Shown: positions 17,672 through 27,804, numbered from the stretch's first letter. The stretch is 64,000 nucleotides of DNA from Micromonospora sp. NBC_01699 (GCF_036250065.1 NZ_CP109199.1:6076001-6140000), one strand, 5' to 3'. Notes: generated from the letters alone by a model not told the origin. Made by a program: numbers and translations.

Positions 17672-20600
17672 CTAGTCATTGCCGTGCCTGATCACGCCGC
17701 GCAGGATCTGGAAGGTCCTGTAGAGCGCGAACTTCCCCCTGCTGCCGCTACTCGGCGCGTCCGAGGTGTAGCGGATGATTTCTGGCTGGTTGTGCCGCAG
17801 GTCGTCACGGTTGCCGCCCCGGCTGAACGGTTTCTGCGCATTCGGCATGCCGACAACCTCGCGTGTCTCCTCGGCCCTGACCCGGCCCAACTGGTTGTCG
17901 ATGTCGTCCAGGTTGGTTATCCGGTCCAGGGCGGCCCGCCTCGGGCACTCGTCGTTGTGCACCAGCAGGTCCCGACCGCCGGCGACCACGTAGTACGTGT
18001 GCAGCTCGTCGACGGTGAGGTTGTAGACCCGCTCCCGTTCGGTCCACGTCCGGCTGGCCAGTACGGTCGCGGAGACCCCGTCCGCGGTCTCGATCCGCTG
18101 CCCCGGGACCAGGTCGCCGGCCCTGACCCACTGCTGCTCGCCGGCCACCCAGAACGGGTGCCCGTCGGTGGCGGTGACCGACGCGCGGCTGCCGGCGTCG
18201 TCCACGGTGACCTCGACCAGGAACTTGTCACCGTCGCCGATGATCAGGTCGGTGACCGTACGGGCGCCGCTGACCCCGGTGGTCGGATCGGTCGCGAGCA
18301 CCTGCTCGCCCACCCGGACCTCGCTGATCGGCCTGGTGCTGCCGTCGGCCATCCGGACCCGGGTGTCGGCGGTGAAGCTGTTGACCGGGCAGGAGGCGAG
18401 CTCCTTCACCGCGCCGTCGGACCTGCCGACCCCCTTCGCGCCCTTGGCCGCCTTCACCAGGTCGACCGCCTCGTCGGCGTGCTTGGCCGCAAGCGACCCG
18501 GCCCGCGCGGCCCGTACCGCGCCGCCGCCCACCCCGCCGGCCAGGGTGCCGGCCACCGTCGCGACCGTCCAGGCGCACGCCTCCAGATCGCCCTTGGTGA
18601 CGCAGGCGACCAGGTCGGTCACCCCGACCGCGTCGGCGGCGACCTTCAACCCCGCCCTGAGGTACGGGGCCGCCGCCTGGGCCAGGTCGACCACCGCATC
18701 CGCCGCCCGGGACACGTCCTCGATCACGTTCCCGGCGACCTTCACCGCCGCCTGGTAGATCACCTCAACCGACTTGGCCACGTCGGCGACCACGTCCCGG
18801 GTGACGGCGAGCACCTTCGCCGGCAGGTGTGCGGCCGCCGACACCAGCGTCTTGAGTCCCGAGGCGAGCGGCTTGAGCGCTGCCTTGATCGCCGGCAGCG
18901 GGTTGTGCTTGGCCGCGTACGCGACCGCCGCCTTGGCCACCCTGGTGATCTGCCGGGCCCGTTCCACCGCCGCCCGGCGTACCTCCTCGGCTCGTTGTTT
19001 GGCCCAGCGGGCGGCCGCCGCCCCGGCCGAGGCGACCTTGCTCGCCACCCAGCGCACCCCGGAGGAGACCTTCCTGGCGACGTACTTCACCGCCGCCTTC
19101 GCCTTCTTGTAGACCCATTTCGCCGCCGAGGAGATCGCCGACGCCGCCGACCTGATCGCCGACCAGGTGTAGCTGGCCGCGGTCCGCATCGCCGACCAGG
19201 TGTAACTGGCGGCCGTGCTGATCGCGCGACCGACCGCCTTGGCGCCGGACTTGATAGCGCCGCCGACCTTCTTCGCCGCCTTCTTGCACCAGCCGCAGGA
19301 GGGCCAGTGGCCGTCCGGGTCGGTGAAGCCGAGCGGGTCACCGGCCGCGTAGACGTACCGGTTGGCGAGGATCGAGTCGCCCTCGACGTAGTCGACGCTG
19401 TCGCGGGAGGTGAACCCGCCGGTGCCGGGGTCGTACCAGCGGGCGCCCATGTTGACCTGGCTGGTCACCGGGTCGGTCCAGTCACCCTGGAAGCCCAGGT
19501 TGCCGGTGTCACCGGTACGGGCGGTCAGCACCCCGAACGGGTCGTACGCGGTCGAGTCGCTCACCCCGGTCAGTGCCGTGTTCGCCGGGTCGAACCCGAT
19601 CGTCACGTCACCGTGCTGGTCGCTGAGTGCTAGCTGTTTCTCGCTGCCGATCGCGACGGCCAGCAGCTCGTCCGAGGCACCTCGGGCGTACCGTTCGGTG
19701 CCGTCGGCGACAACCGAGTCATCGAGCCCGGCGTAGGTGAATCCGGTGCCGTTGCGCGACGCCACCCGGTCCAGCCCGTCGTACGCGTAACTCTGCCCGG
19801 CGGCCGAGATGAGCCGGTCGAAGGCGTCGAAGTCGAACGTCTCGGTCAGCCCGGAACTGGTCTTCGACGCCAGGGTGCCGCGCGCGGTGTACGCGTAGCT
19901 GTAGTCGCCGTCGTTGAGCAGCCGGTTGCGGGCGTCAAAACTGCTGGTCTTCGCCCCGGCCCGGATCCGGTTGCCGGCGGCGTCCCAGTCGTAACCGACA
20001 CTGCCGGTCGCGCTGGTCCACTCACGCAGCCGCCCCGCCTGGTCGTACCGGTAGGTGTTGTCCCCGGCGCCGGCCGTACCGGTGGTGGTCTTGCCGGTCG
20101 GCTGGTCGTTGAGGTCGTAGCGGTAGCCGGTCGCGCCGACGGTCTGGGCGGTGGCGTTGCGCAGCGTGTCCGAGGCGACCCGGCCCAGGTCGTCGAAGGT
20201 GTAGGTACGCACCCGACCGGAGCCGTAGTCGATCGAATTCAGCGCACCGGCGGCGTCGTAACCGAGCGTCTGGGTGGTGCCGGTGAGCCCGTCGCGGACC
20301 GTGTCGAGGCGGGCGTTGCGGTAGCCGAAGACCGCCGACCCGGCCGCGTCGGTACGGCTGGCCAGGTTGCCGTCCCGGTCGTAGCCGAAGCTGGCGTTGC
20401 CCGACGGGCCGGCGGCGGTGAGCAGCGCACCCCGGTCGTTGTAGCCGAAGGTGTCGGTGCCGCCGGGGGCGTTGACCGAGGTCAGCCTGCCGATCGGGTC
20501 GTAGCCGAGTTGCCGGGTCGCGGTGCCGGAGTTCGTGCCGTCACCGGTCTCCCGTTCCAGCCGCCCGCCCGCGTCGTAGGACTGGAGCCGGACCACGCCG

Positions 20601-23600
20601 CCAGGCGAGACCATTCGGATCGGGTTGCCGGTGCCGTCGTACGCGACCGTCCAGGTGCGGTCGGTCGGGGCGGGATGGGCCGGGGTGGACGGCTCGATCA
20701 CCGACTCGGGCAGGCCGAGCGAGTTGACGGTGAAGATGGTGCTGTTACCGCGCCCGTCGGTGTAGCGGCTCCGGTTGCCGGCCGCGTCGTAACCGAAGCT
20801 GGTGGTGATCGAGGTGGTCGCGTCGACCGGCTCGATCTGCTGCACGAGCTGGTTCGCGGCGTCGTAGGCGTAGGTGGTGGTGACATTGAGCGGGTCGACG
20901 GAGGCGATCAGGTTGCCGGCCGGGTCGTAGCGGTAGCGCTCGGTCCGCAGCACGGTCCCGTCCGGCTTCAGGTCGGACTCGCTGCTCACCTGGCCCAGCG
21001 CGTCGAAGATCCGCTGTGATGTACGGCCGAGGCTGTCGCTGGTGCGCACCTGCCGGCCGGCGTGGTCGTAGCCGTACAGCACGGCCGTGCCGGTCGGGTC
21101 GGTGCTACGGGTCAGCTCGCCGACCGCGTCGTACCCGAACAGGCTCTTCGCCCCGGTCGGGCTGGTCGCCTCGGTCAGGTTGCCGGAATCGTCGTAGGCG
21201 TACCGGGTGGTCAGCCGGTCCAGCGTCGGACGGCGTTCCACCCGGGTCGCGGTGAGCTGGCGGTCCAGGTCGTCGTAGGTGGACTCGGTCCGGGCACCGG
21301 TCGGGTCGGTCACCGACAGGACCTCACCGGTACGGGTGTACTCGTACCGCCACACCGCGCGCTCACCGTTGGTCTTGACCGGCTCGTCCCGTACGGTCAG
21401 CCGGCCGAGCTGGTCGTAGCCGTAACGGGTGATGCTGCCGCGCGGGTCCACCTCCTCGACCACGTTGCCCAGCGGGTCGTAGCGGGAGGTGACGGTCGGG
21501 GTGATCTCGGCAAGCGTGCCGGGACCGAAGTACCGGGGCGCGGTCAGGCTGGTCTGCCGCCCGACCCGGTCATACGTCGCCCGGCTGACCCGGCCCAGTT
21601 CGTCGGAGGTCGCGACCCGCTCGTCGAAGGTGTTGTAGCCGAACTGCTGGGTCGGGCTGACCGTGGCCGCCACCTGCCCGCCGCTCTCCGCGACCACCGC
21701 CGGCCCCCGGGCGGCGACCTGCCGGCCGAGTTCGTCGTAGCCGTATCTGCTGGTGTAAGCGGCCGGGTCGGCGCCGGTGACGTTGCCGCGCGGGTCGGTC
21801 TCGGCGAGCAGCAGTCCGCGCTGGTCGTAGGCGTACGTGGTGACCTGTGTGGTGGCGCCGGAGGTGGCGCTCTCCCGGATGGCGTTGCCGCTGTCGTCGT
21901 AGGTGTAGTCAACGACCTCGGGGGTGGTCGGCATGATCCAGGGCACGTTCGACGGTTTGCCGGAGGTGCTGGCCCGGAGCACGTTGCCGTTCTGGTCGTA
22001 GCTGTAGGTGGTGGTCCGGTCCAGCCCGCCGGGATCGGAGACGCTGGTCAGCACCTTGCCGACCCGGTCGACGGTCTGCGCGGTGACCACCCGCCCGTTC
22101 CCGGCGACCTGCCGCACCAGGTTGCCGGCGCCGTCGTACGTGTTTTCCTCGACCACGTAGTCGCGGGTGCCGCCGTCCGGGTCGCGGAAGTTCTTCAGCA
22201 CCACCCGGTGCAGCGAGTCGTCGCCGTAGTACCGGTACTCCAGCCGCCGCCCCATCGCGTCGGTGTCGCTGGCGGTCCGCCCGGCGAAGTCGTACGAGTA
22301 CGAGTGCAGCACCAGGTACTCGCCCGTCGGCGGCGCACCGGCCGGGTCGCCGGTGAACGCGCGCAGTCGTACCTCGGCGATGTCGTTGCGGGCGGTGTAC
22401 GCGTAGTCGTAGCGGTTCCCGGCCGGGTCGACCATGGACGTACGGTTGCCGAACCGGTCGTAGGTGTAGGCGGTCTCGTTACCCTCGGCGTCGGTGACCC
22501 GCTCGGGCCGGTTGTGCTCGTCGTAGTCCCAGGTGGTGGAGCGGGCGGTGTCGGTGCCGAGCAGGTCCTGCACGTCGACCCGGGTCACGTTGCCGTCGAC
22601 GTCGTAGGTCTGGAGCGAACGCTGCTGGTGCCGGGCCCCGGTCACCGGGTCGGTGGTCGCCGGCTCGGTGGTGGCCACCGGCCGGGAGAACGGGTCGTAG
22701 GTGTAGCCGGTGGTGACCCCGGCCGGGAAACTGTCCGAGATCTCGGTGTCGGTGATCTTCCGGCCGAGCGGGTCGTAACCGCTGTTCAGGACCAGCCCGG
22801 AGGGCTGGGTGGTCCGGGCCAGGTCACCGTGGGCGGTGTAGCCGTACCTGGTCAGCTTGCCTCGGGCGTCGGTCGAGGTCAGCACCAGCCCGGCCGGCAT
22901 GGTGCCGCCGCCGGCCGCCGGCTCCGACCCGTTGGTGTACGTGTGGCTGACCGAACTGCCGTCCGGGTTCGTCTGCGTCGCGAGCTGCCCCGACGGGTGG
23001 TACGTGAAACTGGTCCGGTACGTGTTGTCGGTGGCGCTCGCCGACCGCCCGTCCCGGCTCTCCAGCGGCAGGTCGTTGCGCGGGTCGAACGGGTTCGTCA
23101 CCGTCGCCGGATACCTGTCGTAGCTGGTGTAGCACTGGGTGCTGGTCCGGCAGGTCTTCCGCGAGGTGACGTTGCCCCGCTTGTCGAAGGTCATCGTCAC
23201 CGAGTCGCCGTTCTCGTTGGTGACGACGTTCTGGAACCCGTTGTCGTCGTACGAGAAGGTGCGGATCGCCATCCCGTCGAGCGGGTGCGACACGAACACC
23301 GGGCCACCCGAGCCGCCGGGAATGATGGTGCAGAACGCCGGGTCCGCCGGGTCCGGCCGGGAGCAGACCTCCTGCGGCGGCGACGGGGTCGGGGTCGGCG
23401 GGGTGGGCCGATCCTCCGGCCGGGTCTCCAACCCGAGCGGGGTGCCGGTACGCAGCAGCCGGCCGGCGAGCGCGTCGTACTCGTACAGGTGGGGGCGGTT
23501 GGCCGGGTCGAGCACCTGCACGCTGCGGCGCAGGTCGTCGTCACCGCCGTAGACCGCCGGGGCGCCGATCTTCCACAGTCCGCCGTGGTTGTCGGTGTAC

Positions 23601-26600
23601 TCGGCGATCCGGTCCAGGTTCACGTCGTAGGCGACGGTGGCGGCGGTCTTGCCGCTGGGCAGGGTGACCGTGGTGAGCTGGTCGGCCTGGTTGAGGCCGT
23701 ACCGGTGGTGGGCGGTGACGGCGGCCGGGCCGAGCGGGCGGGAGTAGAGCGCCACCTCGTCGATCGCCCCGGCGAAGTGCCGCTGAGCGGTCGTTCCCCA
23801 GCCGGGCCAGGATGCCGGGGTGCTGGCGTACGCGGCACCTATCTGGTTGAACGTCAGGGTCGAGTGGTCGAGCACCTTCCCGGTCAGCTCGCCGGCCTTG
23901 ACTCCGTCGAGGTAGAGGGTCTGCACGTCGGACATGGTGGAGAGCACCACGTGGTGCCACCGCCCGTCGTTGACCGGGCCCGCCGAGGCGATCGGGTTCA
24001 CCCCGGCGGCGGTACGGAACTGGCCGCGCAACCGGCCGTCGGTGCCGACATAGAGCAGCGGTACGCCGGCCGTCGACGCGCTGCCCAGGGCCTTGTCCTG
24101 GTAGCCGAGCAGCGGGCCGCCGGTGCCGGTGGTGGTCGACTTGAACCACAGCTCGACCGCACCGTCCCGGCTCTTCTTCAGTGTGCCCTTGGGCAGCTCG
24201 ACCGAGGACGAGGTCCCGTTGAAGGTGGCGGCGGTGCCGGCGCCACCGGCCAGCGCACCCGCCGTGCCGAGCGTGACACTCCGGTACGTGCCCGCGTCCT
24301 TACCCAGGTTCAGCGCCACCTCACTGCCGGCGCCAACCCCCTCGTCCTCCCCCAGCCGCCAGTACGACTCCGGCCGCGAGTCCAGCACCGCGCTGCGGTA
24401 GTGCGAGCCGGCCGCGTACGCGTACCCGGTGCAGACGTTGCCGGGCGCGCAGACCCGCGTCAGCAGGTCCCCCGTGTAGGTGTAGTTCCAGGTCAGCGCC
24501 GTGCCGTCAACCGGGTCCGTACGCACGCTCGCCACGTGAGCGCCGGACCAGGTGAAGTACAGCGCCCGGCCGGCGGTGTTCGTGGTGCTCGTCGCCGCCT
24601 GCGCCTTGGCGAGCCGGCCGTCGGTGCTGTTGTAGGTGAGCACCACCGCGCGCAGGCTGGTGTCGGTGATCCGGCTGAGCCGACCGCTGGTGGCGAACTG
24701 GTAGGTGCTGCCGGCCTTGTCGGCCAGCTTCCAGCCGCTGCTGTCGGCGGTCAGGGTCGCGGTCCGGCCGGACGGTGCCGCGTACGTGCCGTCGGGGTTG
24801 CGGCCGAACCGGACCGCCTGCCCGTCCGGGTACGTGATCACCACGTTGCCGGTGCCGTCGTCGTCGGGGACCAGGCGCATGTCGTACCGTGTGGTCCAGC
24901 CGGCGCCGAACGCGGTGTCGCGGCGCGGGTCGAGGCTGTTGTAGGTGCGGACCAGGTTCAGTTCCGGTCCGACGGTGGTGACCGTGGTGTCCATCGCGGC
25001 GGTGCTGAAGTTGCCGACCTGGGCGTCGAACTCCCGGTCCTGGGTGCCGTAGGGGGCACCGGCGATCCGGGAGACGATCTCCGGCTGCGGCACGTCCGCC
25101 AGCACCGTCGAGTACGGCGAGATGACCTCGGTGGTGGCATCCTTGACGTACGCCCGCCACTGGTAGCTCTCGCTCCACCGCAGTTTGCCCGCCGGCACGG
25201 TCCACGCGGTGCTGGTCAGGTAGCCGGAGTTGAAACACTCGACCGGGTTGCCGGCGGTGTCGCGGCGGCAGACCTCGTACTTGAAGCGCAGGGCGAGTCC
25301 GGGCGGCGCGTCGATGTCCAGCGCCTGGGCCCAGAGCTGCGGCGTCAGCGTCGGCGCCTGATAGCCGTTGGGCGGGTACAGCGCCTGCACCACCGGCGGA
25401 ATGTCGATCACCTTCAACACGATCCGACCCGGCGGCACCTGGTGGTCGGTGAAGACCACCCCACCGGTACGCACCATCGTGAAATCGAGGAAGTAGCTGC
25501 CCGGCGACATCGCCTTGATGGTGGCGTCCAGCGTCACCTTCCCGCCCCGCGCCACCGTCGCGGTCAGGTCGGCGGCCCGCTGCTGCCCGACCGCCGCCCC
25601 GGTGGCCGAGTTGTACGCCCGGTAGGCCAGGTAGTAGGAACCCGGTGCCCACGCGTCGGCGCTGAGGTTGGTGACGGTGACCTTGACCTTGCCGGCCTGG
25701 TTCTGGAGCACCGGCGGCTCCGGCACCGGCTTCGGGATCGCATACTTCGCGTTGTAGGGGCTGTGCGTGACGTACAGCCTCGGCGGGTTCGCGGTGGTGG
25801 AGCCGGCGAACCGCTTCCAGGCCGACGAGTCCGAGGTGGAGGCGCGCAGCGACAGCCCGTTGTTCGCCTGGGTGCCCTTCACCCAGCGCTGCACCAGGTC
25901 CCGACCGGCGACCCCGAGGTCGATCAGCTCGGCGGCGGCCGGGCAGGCCGAGGATGACTGCCCGGTCGCGATGAACCCGTGGGCGAACGACCGGCTGGCC
26001 AGCGCCCCGCCGACCGCCGGTCCCGGGTACGAGTAACCGGAGCCGGCCGTCCAGGCGGCGGTGACCGGGTGCACGCTCACCGAACGCGGCCGGCAGGACC
26101 CGGAGTCGTAGTTGACCACCTGGAGCTGCACGCCGTAGATCGTGTGGTGTTGCAACCGGCTGCTCAGCCCGTTGAACTTGAGGTACGAGGCGGCGTTGCC
26201 GCCGGGTGCCGCGCCAACCCGCAGTTCCGAACCGCCGGAGGCCGAGCCGCCGCCCTGGACGTACATGCTGCTGTCGGTGGTGCCCGGATCGACCGGCAGG
26301 TCCACGCCCTGCGCCCCAATCGGCGCCCAGCTTCCGTCGGCGAGCCGCCTGTTGATCGGGGTGCCGGAGAACTCGCTGGTGGTGGTTCCGTCGGCGTTGA
26401 CGTACGTCCGCTCGAACTCGCCGCGTTCGGCGGGCAACTCCCGGCTGGTGGCCCGGTCGAAGCCGCGCGCGGTCGAGGCCGGCGGCTCGACCACGGAGGC
26501 GGTGTTGGTGCCGGCCGCCGGGGTCTGGTCGAGTTCGCGCAGCGGATAGCGGGAACGCTGCGACGGCGGCAGGTTCCGGTTGACCCGCTCACCGGTCAGG

Positions 26601-26818
26601 TGGCTCTGTCCGCCGGCCGACCGCCACCGCTGCTGCGGGGCGGACTCGGGCCGGGCGGTGTCGGTGCGTCCGGGTCCCGGCTGCGGCGCCGGCAGCGCGG
26701 CGACCGCGTCCCCGGTGCCGGCGAGCAGGGCCGAGGCGAGTACGAACGCGACCAGCGGCGTGACCGTCCTCAGTAGAGGCTTGACGTGCCTGTTTCCGTT
26801 GCGGCGTAAGGCGAACAT
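17672..26818 (-). CDS. Giant secreted RHS/YD-repeat protein with Hint domain and novel C-terminal tip
   Basis: Polymorphic-toxin-type protein of 3048 aa. A basic N-terminus with a hydrophobic export segment (about 12-32) comes first. A DNRLRE-like domain spans about 176-356 (YLKFNGLSSRLQHHTIYGVQ). A DUF6531-like segment lies about 586-653 and a LamG-like jelly-roll about 850-1030 (AVELWFKSTTTG). Dozens of YD repeats (YDxxGN type) run to about 2420, and the RHS core ends near 2503 (NRYVYAAGDPLGFTDPDG). A Lys/Ala-rich helical segment of nearly 300 aa follows. A Hint autoprocessing domain starts at Cys2810 (CPVNSFTADTRV) and ends with VYNLTVDELHTYYVVAGG and VHND. The final 92 residues (17675-17953) are a tip I do not recognise. 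ATG chosen with GGGGA 5 nt upstream. The shell is expected to encapsulate and the Hint to release the tip. No immunity gene is adjacent. Confidence 0.92.
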   Translation of the reverse strand: MFALRRNGNRHVKPLLRTVTPLVAFVLASALLAGTGDAVAALPAPQPGPGRTDTARPESAPQQRWRSAGGQSHLTGERVNRNLPPSQRSRYPLRELDQTPAAGTNTASVVEPPASTARGFDRATSRELPAERGEFERTYVNADGTTTSEFSGTPINRRLADGSWAPIGAQGVDLPVDPGTTDSSMYVQGGGSASGGSELRVGAAPGGNAASYLKFNGLSSRLQHHTIYGVQLQVVNYDSGSCRPRSVSVHPVTAAWTAGSGYSYPGPAVGGALASRSFAHGFIATGQSSSACPAAAELIDLGVAGRDLVQRWVKGTQANNGLSLRASTSDSSAWKRFAGSTTANPPRLYVTHSPYNAKYAIPKPVPEPPVLQNQAGKVKVTVTNLSADAWAPGSYYLAYRAYNSATGAAVGQQRAADLTATVARGGKVTLDATIKAMSPGSYFLDFTMVRTGGVVFTDHQVPPGRIVLKVIDIPPVVQALYPPNGYQAPTLTPQLWAQALDIDAPPGLALRFKYEVCRRDTAGNPVECFNSGYLTSTAWTVPAGKLRWSESYQWRAYVKDATTEVISPYSTVLADVPQPEIVSRIAGAPYGTQDREFDAQVGNFSTAAMDTTVTTVGPELNLVRTYNSLDPRRDTAFGAGWTTRYDMRLVPDDDGTGNVVITYPDGQAVRFGRNPDGTYAAPSGRTATLTADSSGWKLADKAGSTYQFATSGRLSRITDTSLRAVVLTYNSTDGRLAKAQAATSTTNTAGRALYFTWSGAHVASVRTDPVDGTALTWNYTYTGDLLTRVCAPGNVCTGYAYAAGSHYRSAVLDSRPESYWRLGEDEGVGAGSEVALNLGKDAGTYRSVTLGTAGALAGGAGTAATFNGTSSSVELPKGTLKKSRDGAVELWFKSTTTGTGGPLLGYQDKALGSASTAGVPLLYVGTDGRLRGQFRTAAGVNPIASAGPVNDGRWHHVVLSTMSDVQTLYLDGVKAGELTGKVLDHSTLTFNQIGAAYASTPASWPGWGTTAQRHFAGAIDEVALYSRPLGPAAVTAHHRYGLNQADQLTTVTLPSGKTAATVAYDVNLDRIAEYTDNHGGLWKIGAPAVYGGDDDLRRSVQVLDPANRPHLYEYDALAGRLLRTGTPLGLETRPEDRPTPPTPTPSPPQEVCSRPDPADPAFCTIIPGGSGGPVFVSHPLDGMAIRTFSYDDNGFQNVVTNENGDSVTMTFDKRGNVTSRKTCRTSTQCYTSYDRYPATVTNPFDPRNDLPLESRDGRSASATDNTYRTSFTYHPSGQLATQTNPDGSSVSHTYTNGSEPAAGGGTMPAGLVLTSTDARGKLTRYGYTAHGDLARTTQPSGLVLNSGYDPLGRKITDTEISDSFPAGVTTGYTYDPFSRPVATTEPATTDPVTGARHQQRSLQTYDVDGNVTRVDVQDLLGTDTARSTTWDYDEHNRPERVTDAEGNETAYTYDRFGNRTSMVDPAGNRYDYAYTARNDIAEVRLRAFTGDPAGAPPTGEYLVLHSYSYDFAGRTASDTDAMGRRLEYRYYGDDSLHRVVLKNFRDPDGGTRDYVVEENTYDGAGNLVRQVAGNGRVVTAQTVDRVGKVLTSVSDPGGLDRTTTYSYDQNGNVLRASTSGKPSNVPWIMPTTPEVVDYTYDDSGNAIRESATSGATTQVTTYAYDQRGLLLAETDPRGNVTGADPAAYTSRYGYDELGRQVAARGPAVVAESGGQVAATVSPTQQFGYNTFDERVATSDELGRVSRATYDRVGRQTSLTAPRYFGPGTLAEITPTVTSRYDPLGNVVEEVDPRGSITRYGYDQLGRLTVRDEPVKTNGERAVWRYEYTRTGEVLSVTDPTGARTESTYDDLDRQLTATRVERRPTLDRLTTRYAYDDSGNLTEATSPTGAKSLFGYDAVGELTRSTDPTGTAVLYGYDHAGRQVRTSDSLGRTSQRIFDALGQVSSESDLKPDGTVLRTERYRYDPAGNLIASVDPLNVTTTYAYDAANQLVQQIEPVDATTSITTSFGYDAAGNRSRYTDGRGNSTIFTVNSLGLPESVIEPSTPAHPAPTDRTWTVAYDGTGNPIRMVSPGGVVRLQSYDAGGRLERETGDGTNSGTATRQLGYDPIGRLTSVNAPGGTDTFGYNDRGALLTAAGPSGNASFGYDRDGNLASRTDAAGSAVFGYRNARLDTVRDGLTGTTQTLGYDAAGALNSIDYGSGRVRTYTFDDLGRVASDTLRNATAQTVGATGYRYDLNDQPTGKTTTGTAGAGDNTYRYDQAGRLREWTSATGSVGYDWDAAGNRIRAGAKTSSFDARNRLLNDGDYSYAYTARGTLASKTSSGLTETFDFDAFDRLISAAGQSYAYDGLDRVASRNGTGFTYAGLDDSVVADGTERYARGASDELLAVAIGSEKQLALSDQHGDVTIGFDPANTALTGVSDSTAYDPFGVLTARTGDTGNLGFQGDWTDPVTSQVNMGARWYDPGTGGFTSRDSVDYVEGDSILANRYVYAAGDPLGFTDPDGHWPSCGWCKKAAKKVGGAIKSGAKAVGRAISTAASYTWSAMRTAASYTWSAIRSAASAISSAAKWVYKKAKAAVKYVARKVSSGVRWVASKVASAGAAAARWAKQRAEEVRRAAVERARQITRVAKAAVAYAAKHNPLPAIKAALKPLASGLKTLVSAAAHLPAKVLAVTRDVVADVAKSVEVIYQAAVKVAGNVIEDVSRAADAVVDLAQAAAPYLRAGLKVAADAVGVTDLVACVTKGDLEACAWTVATVAGTLAGGVGGGAVRAARAGSLAAKHADEAVDLVKAAKGAKGVGRSDGAVKELASCPVNSFTADTRVRMADGSTRPISEVRVGEQVLATDPTTGVSGARTVTDLIIGDGDKFLVEVTVDDAGSRASVTATDGHPFWVAGEQQWVRAGDLVPGQRIETADGVSATVLASRTWTERERVYNLTVDELHTYYVVAGGRDLLVHNDECPRRAALDRITNLDDIDNQLGRVRAEETREVVGMPNAQKPFSRGGNRDDLRHNQPEIIRYTSDAPSSGSRGKFALYRTFQILRGVIRHGND

Positions 26819-27034
26819 CGACGTCCCCGTGGGCGAAGGAGTGGTTCGACGGCGGGTAGACCGTCGCACGGAGGTCGATGGATCAAGCTCGCCCCGGAAG
26901 GAACTTGAGGATTTCTTGCAGATTCGCTCGGGCGGTGAGCGCGTCCACCCACGCTCCGGAACCGTCGGGCAAATGTTCGGAAAGCGGGCCGGGGAAGCGG
27001 ATGGCGAAGAATTGCGTGGCATGCGAAGGCCAGG

Positions 27035-27715
27035 GTGGTTACGTTGCCCTGCGTGGGCACAATTGTCTCGGTCAATCTGGCGGTGCCGGAACCCAACCCG
27101 GCCAAGGGCGTCGGTGTCACGGGCATCAACAAGCAGCCGGTCGATCATCTCGTCACCGTGCGTGCGCCGGGGCCCAAGACGACCGGGCTGCACAGCGGCC
27201 TGGTCGGTGACCAGATCTTCGACATCGAGAACCACGGTGGCGACGATCAGGCCGTCTACGCGTACGCGCGGGAGGACTACGACTGGTGGCAGGCGCGGCT
27301 GAGTCGCCGGCTGGCCAACGGGCTGTTCGGCGAGAACCTGACGACCGAGGGGATCGACGTCAACGGCGCGGTCATCGGCGAACGGTGGCGCATCGGTCCA
27401 CGGTTGGTCCTCCAGCCAACCTTCGGCCGTATCCCGTGCGTCACGTTCCAGCACAGGATGGGCGAGCCCCGCTGGGTGAAGACCTTCACCCGGGCGAACC
27501 GACCGGGTGCGTACCTGCGCGTGCTGGAGCCGGGCGAGGTGTGGGCCGGCGATCCGGTGACCGTGGAGGACCGTCCGATACACGGGGTGACGATCGGGCA
27601 GGCGTTTCGGGCGTACATGACCGAGCCGGAGCTGCTGCCGGCGCTGGTCGAGATCGACGGGCTGCCCGTCGACCTGCGCGAGACCCTCGCGGAGCGGCTG
27701 CCGCGACAACGGTAG
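27035..27715 (+). CDS. MOSC domain protein, YiiM-like
   Basis: MOSC-fold protein of 226 aa, a molybdenum-cofactor-sulfurase-like domain used in transfer of sulfur or reduction of N-hydroxylated compounds. Family segments: GLVGDQIFDIENHGGDDQAVYAY (first half, with the conserved HGG), FGENLTTEGIDVNGAVIGERWRIG, and RIPCVTFQHRM, whose Cys is the candidate catalytic or cofactor-binding residue. The C-terminal half matches the three-alpha domain of YiiM. GTG at 27035 has GAAGG 5 nt upstream; a GTG at 27053 is possible but lacks spacing. It is divergent from the RHS gene across 216 nt that hold no other gene. Confidence 0.9.
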   Translation: MVTLPCVGTIVSVNLAVPEPNPAKGVGVTGINKQPVDHLVTVRAPGPKTTGLHSGLVGDQIFDIENHGGDDQAVYAYAREDYDWWQARLSRRLANGLFGENLTTEGIDVNGAVIGERWRIGPRLVLQPTFGRIPCVTFQHRMGEPRWVKTFTRANRPGAYLRVLEPGEVWAGDPVTVEDRPIHGVTIGQAFRAYMTEPELLPALVEIDGLPVDLRETLAERLPRQR

Positions 27716-27717
27716 CC

Positions 27718-27804
27718 GTTGGTCGAGTGGCCGGTGTTGTCGATCGGGAACGCCTGGATGTCCTGGGCCGGGTCGAGACCGGCCGCCTGTAGCAGCCGGT
27801 TGCA
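27718..27804 (-). pseudogene. Orphan coding fragment between convergent genes
   Basis: On the minus strand this short stretch reads CNRLLQAAGLDPAQDIQAFP then IDNTGHSTNG with strongly G/C-biased third positions and no start, and it runs into the MOSC gene on the other strand. The codon bias and protein-like composition suggest a decayed remnant of a real gene's 3' region. Parent gene not recognised. Confidence 0.3.

Noticed and set aside
18400-19290. Lys/Ala-rich segment of RHS1 as a separate histone-like gene
   Set aside because: It is in frame with the RHS core and the Hint domain, with no stop or ribosome site between them; it is a linker of the same protein.
21062-25957. Very long plus-strand open frame (about 1630 codons) opposite RHS1
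   Set aside because: It is antisense to the clearly coding YD-repeat gene; the translation is Gly/Arg/Val-rich low complexity, as expected for a stop-poor high-GC shadow frame.
26819-27709. N-terminal extension of the RHS1 frame by 297 codons
   Set aside because: It is antisense to the MOSC gene; a signal-type N-terminus and ribosome site lie at 26818.
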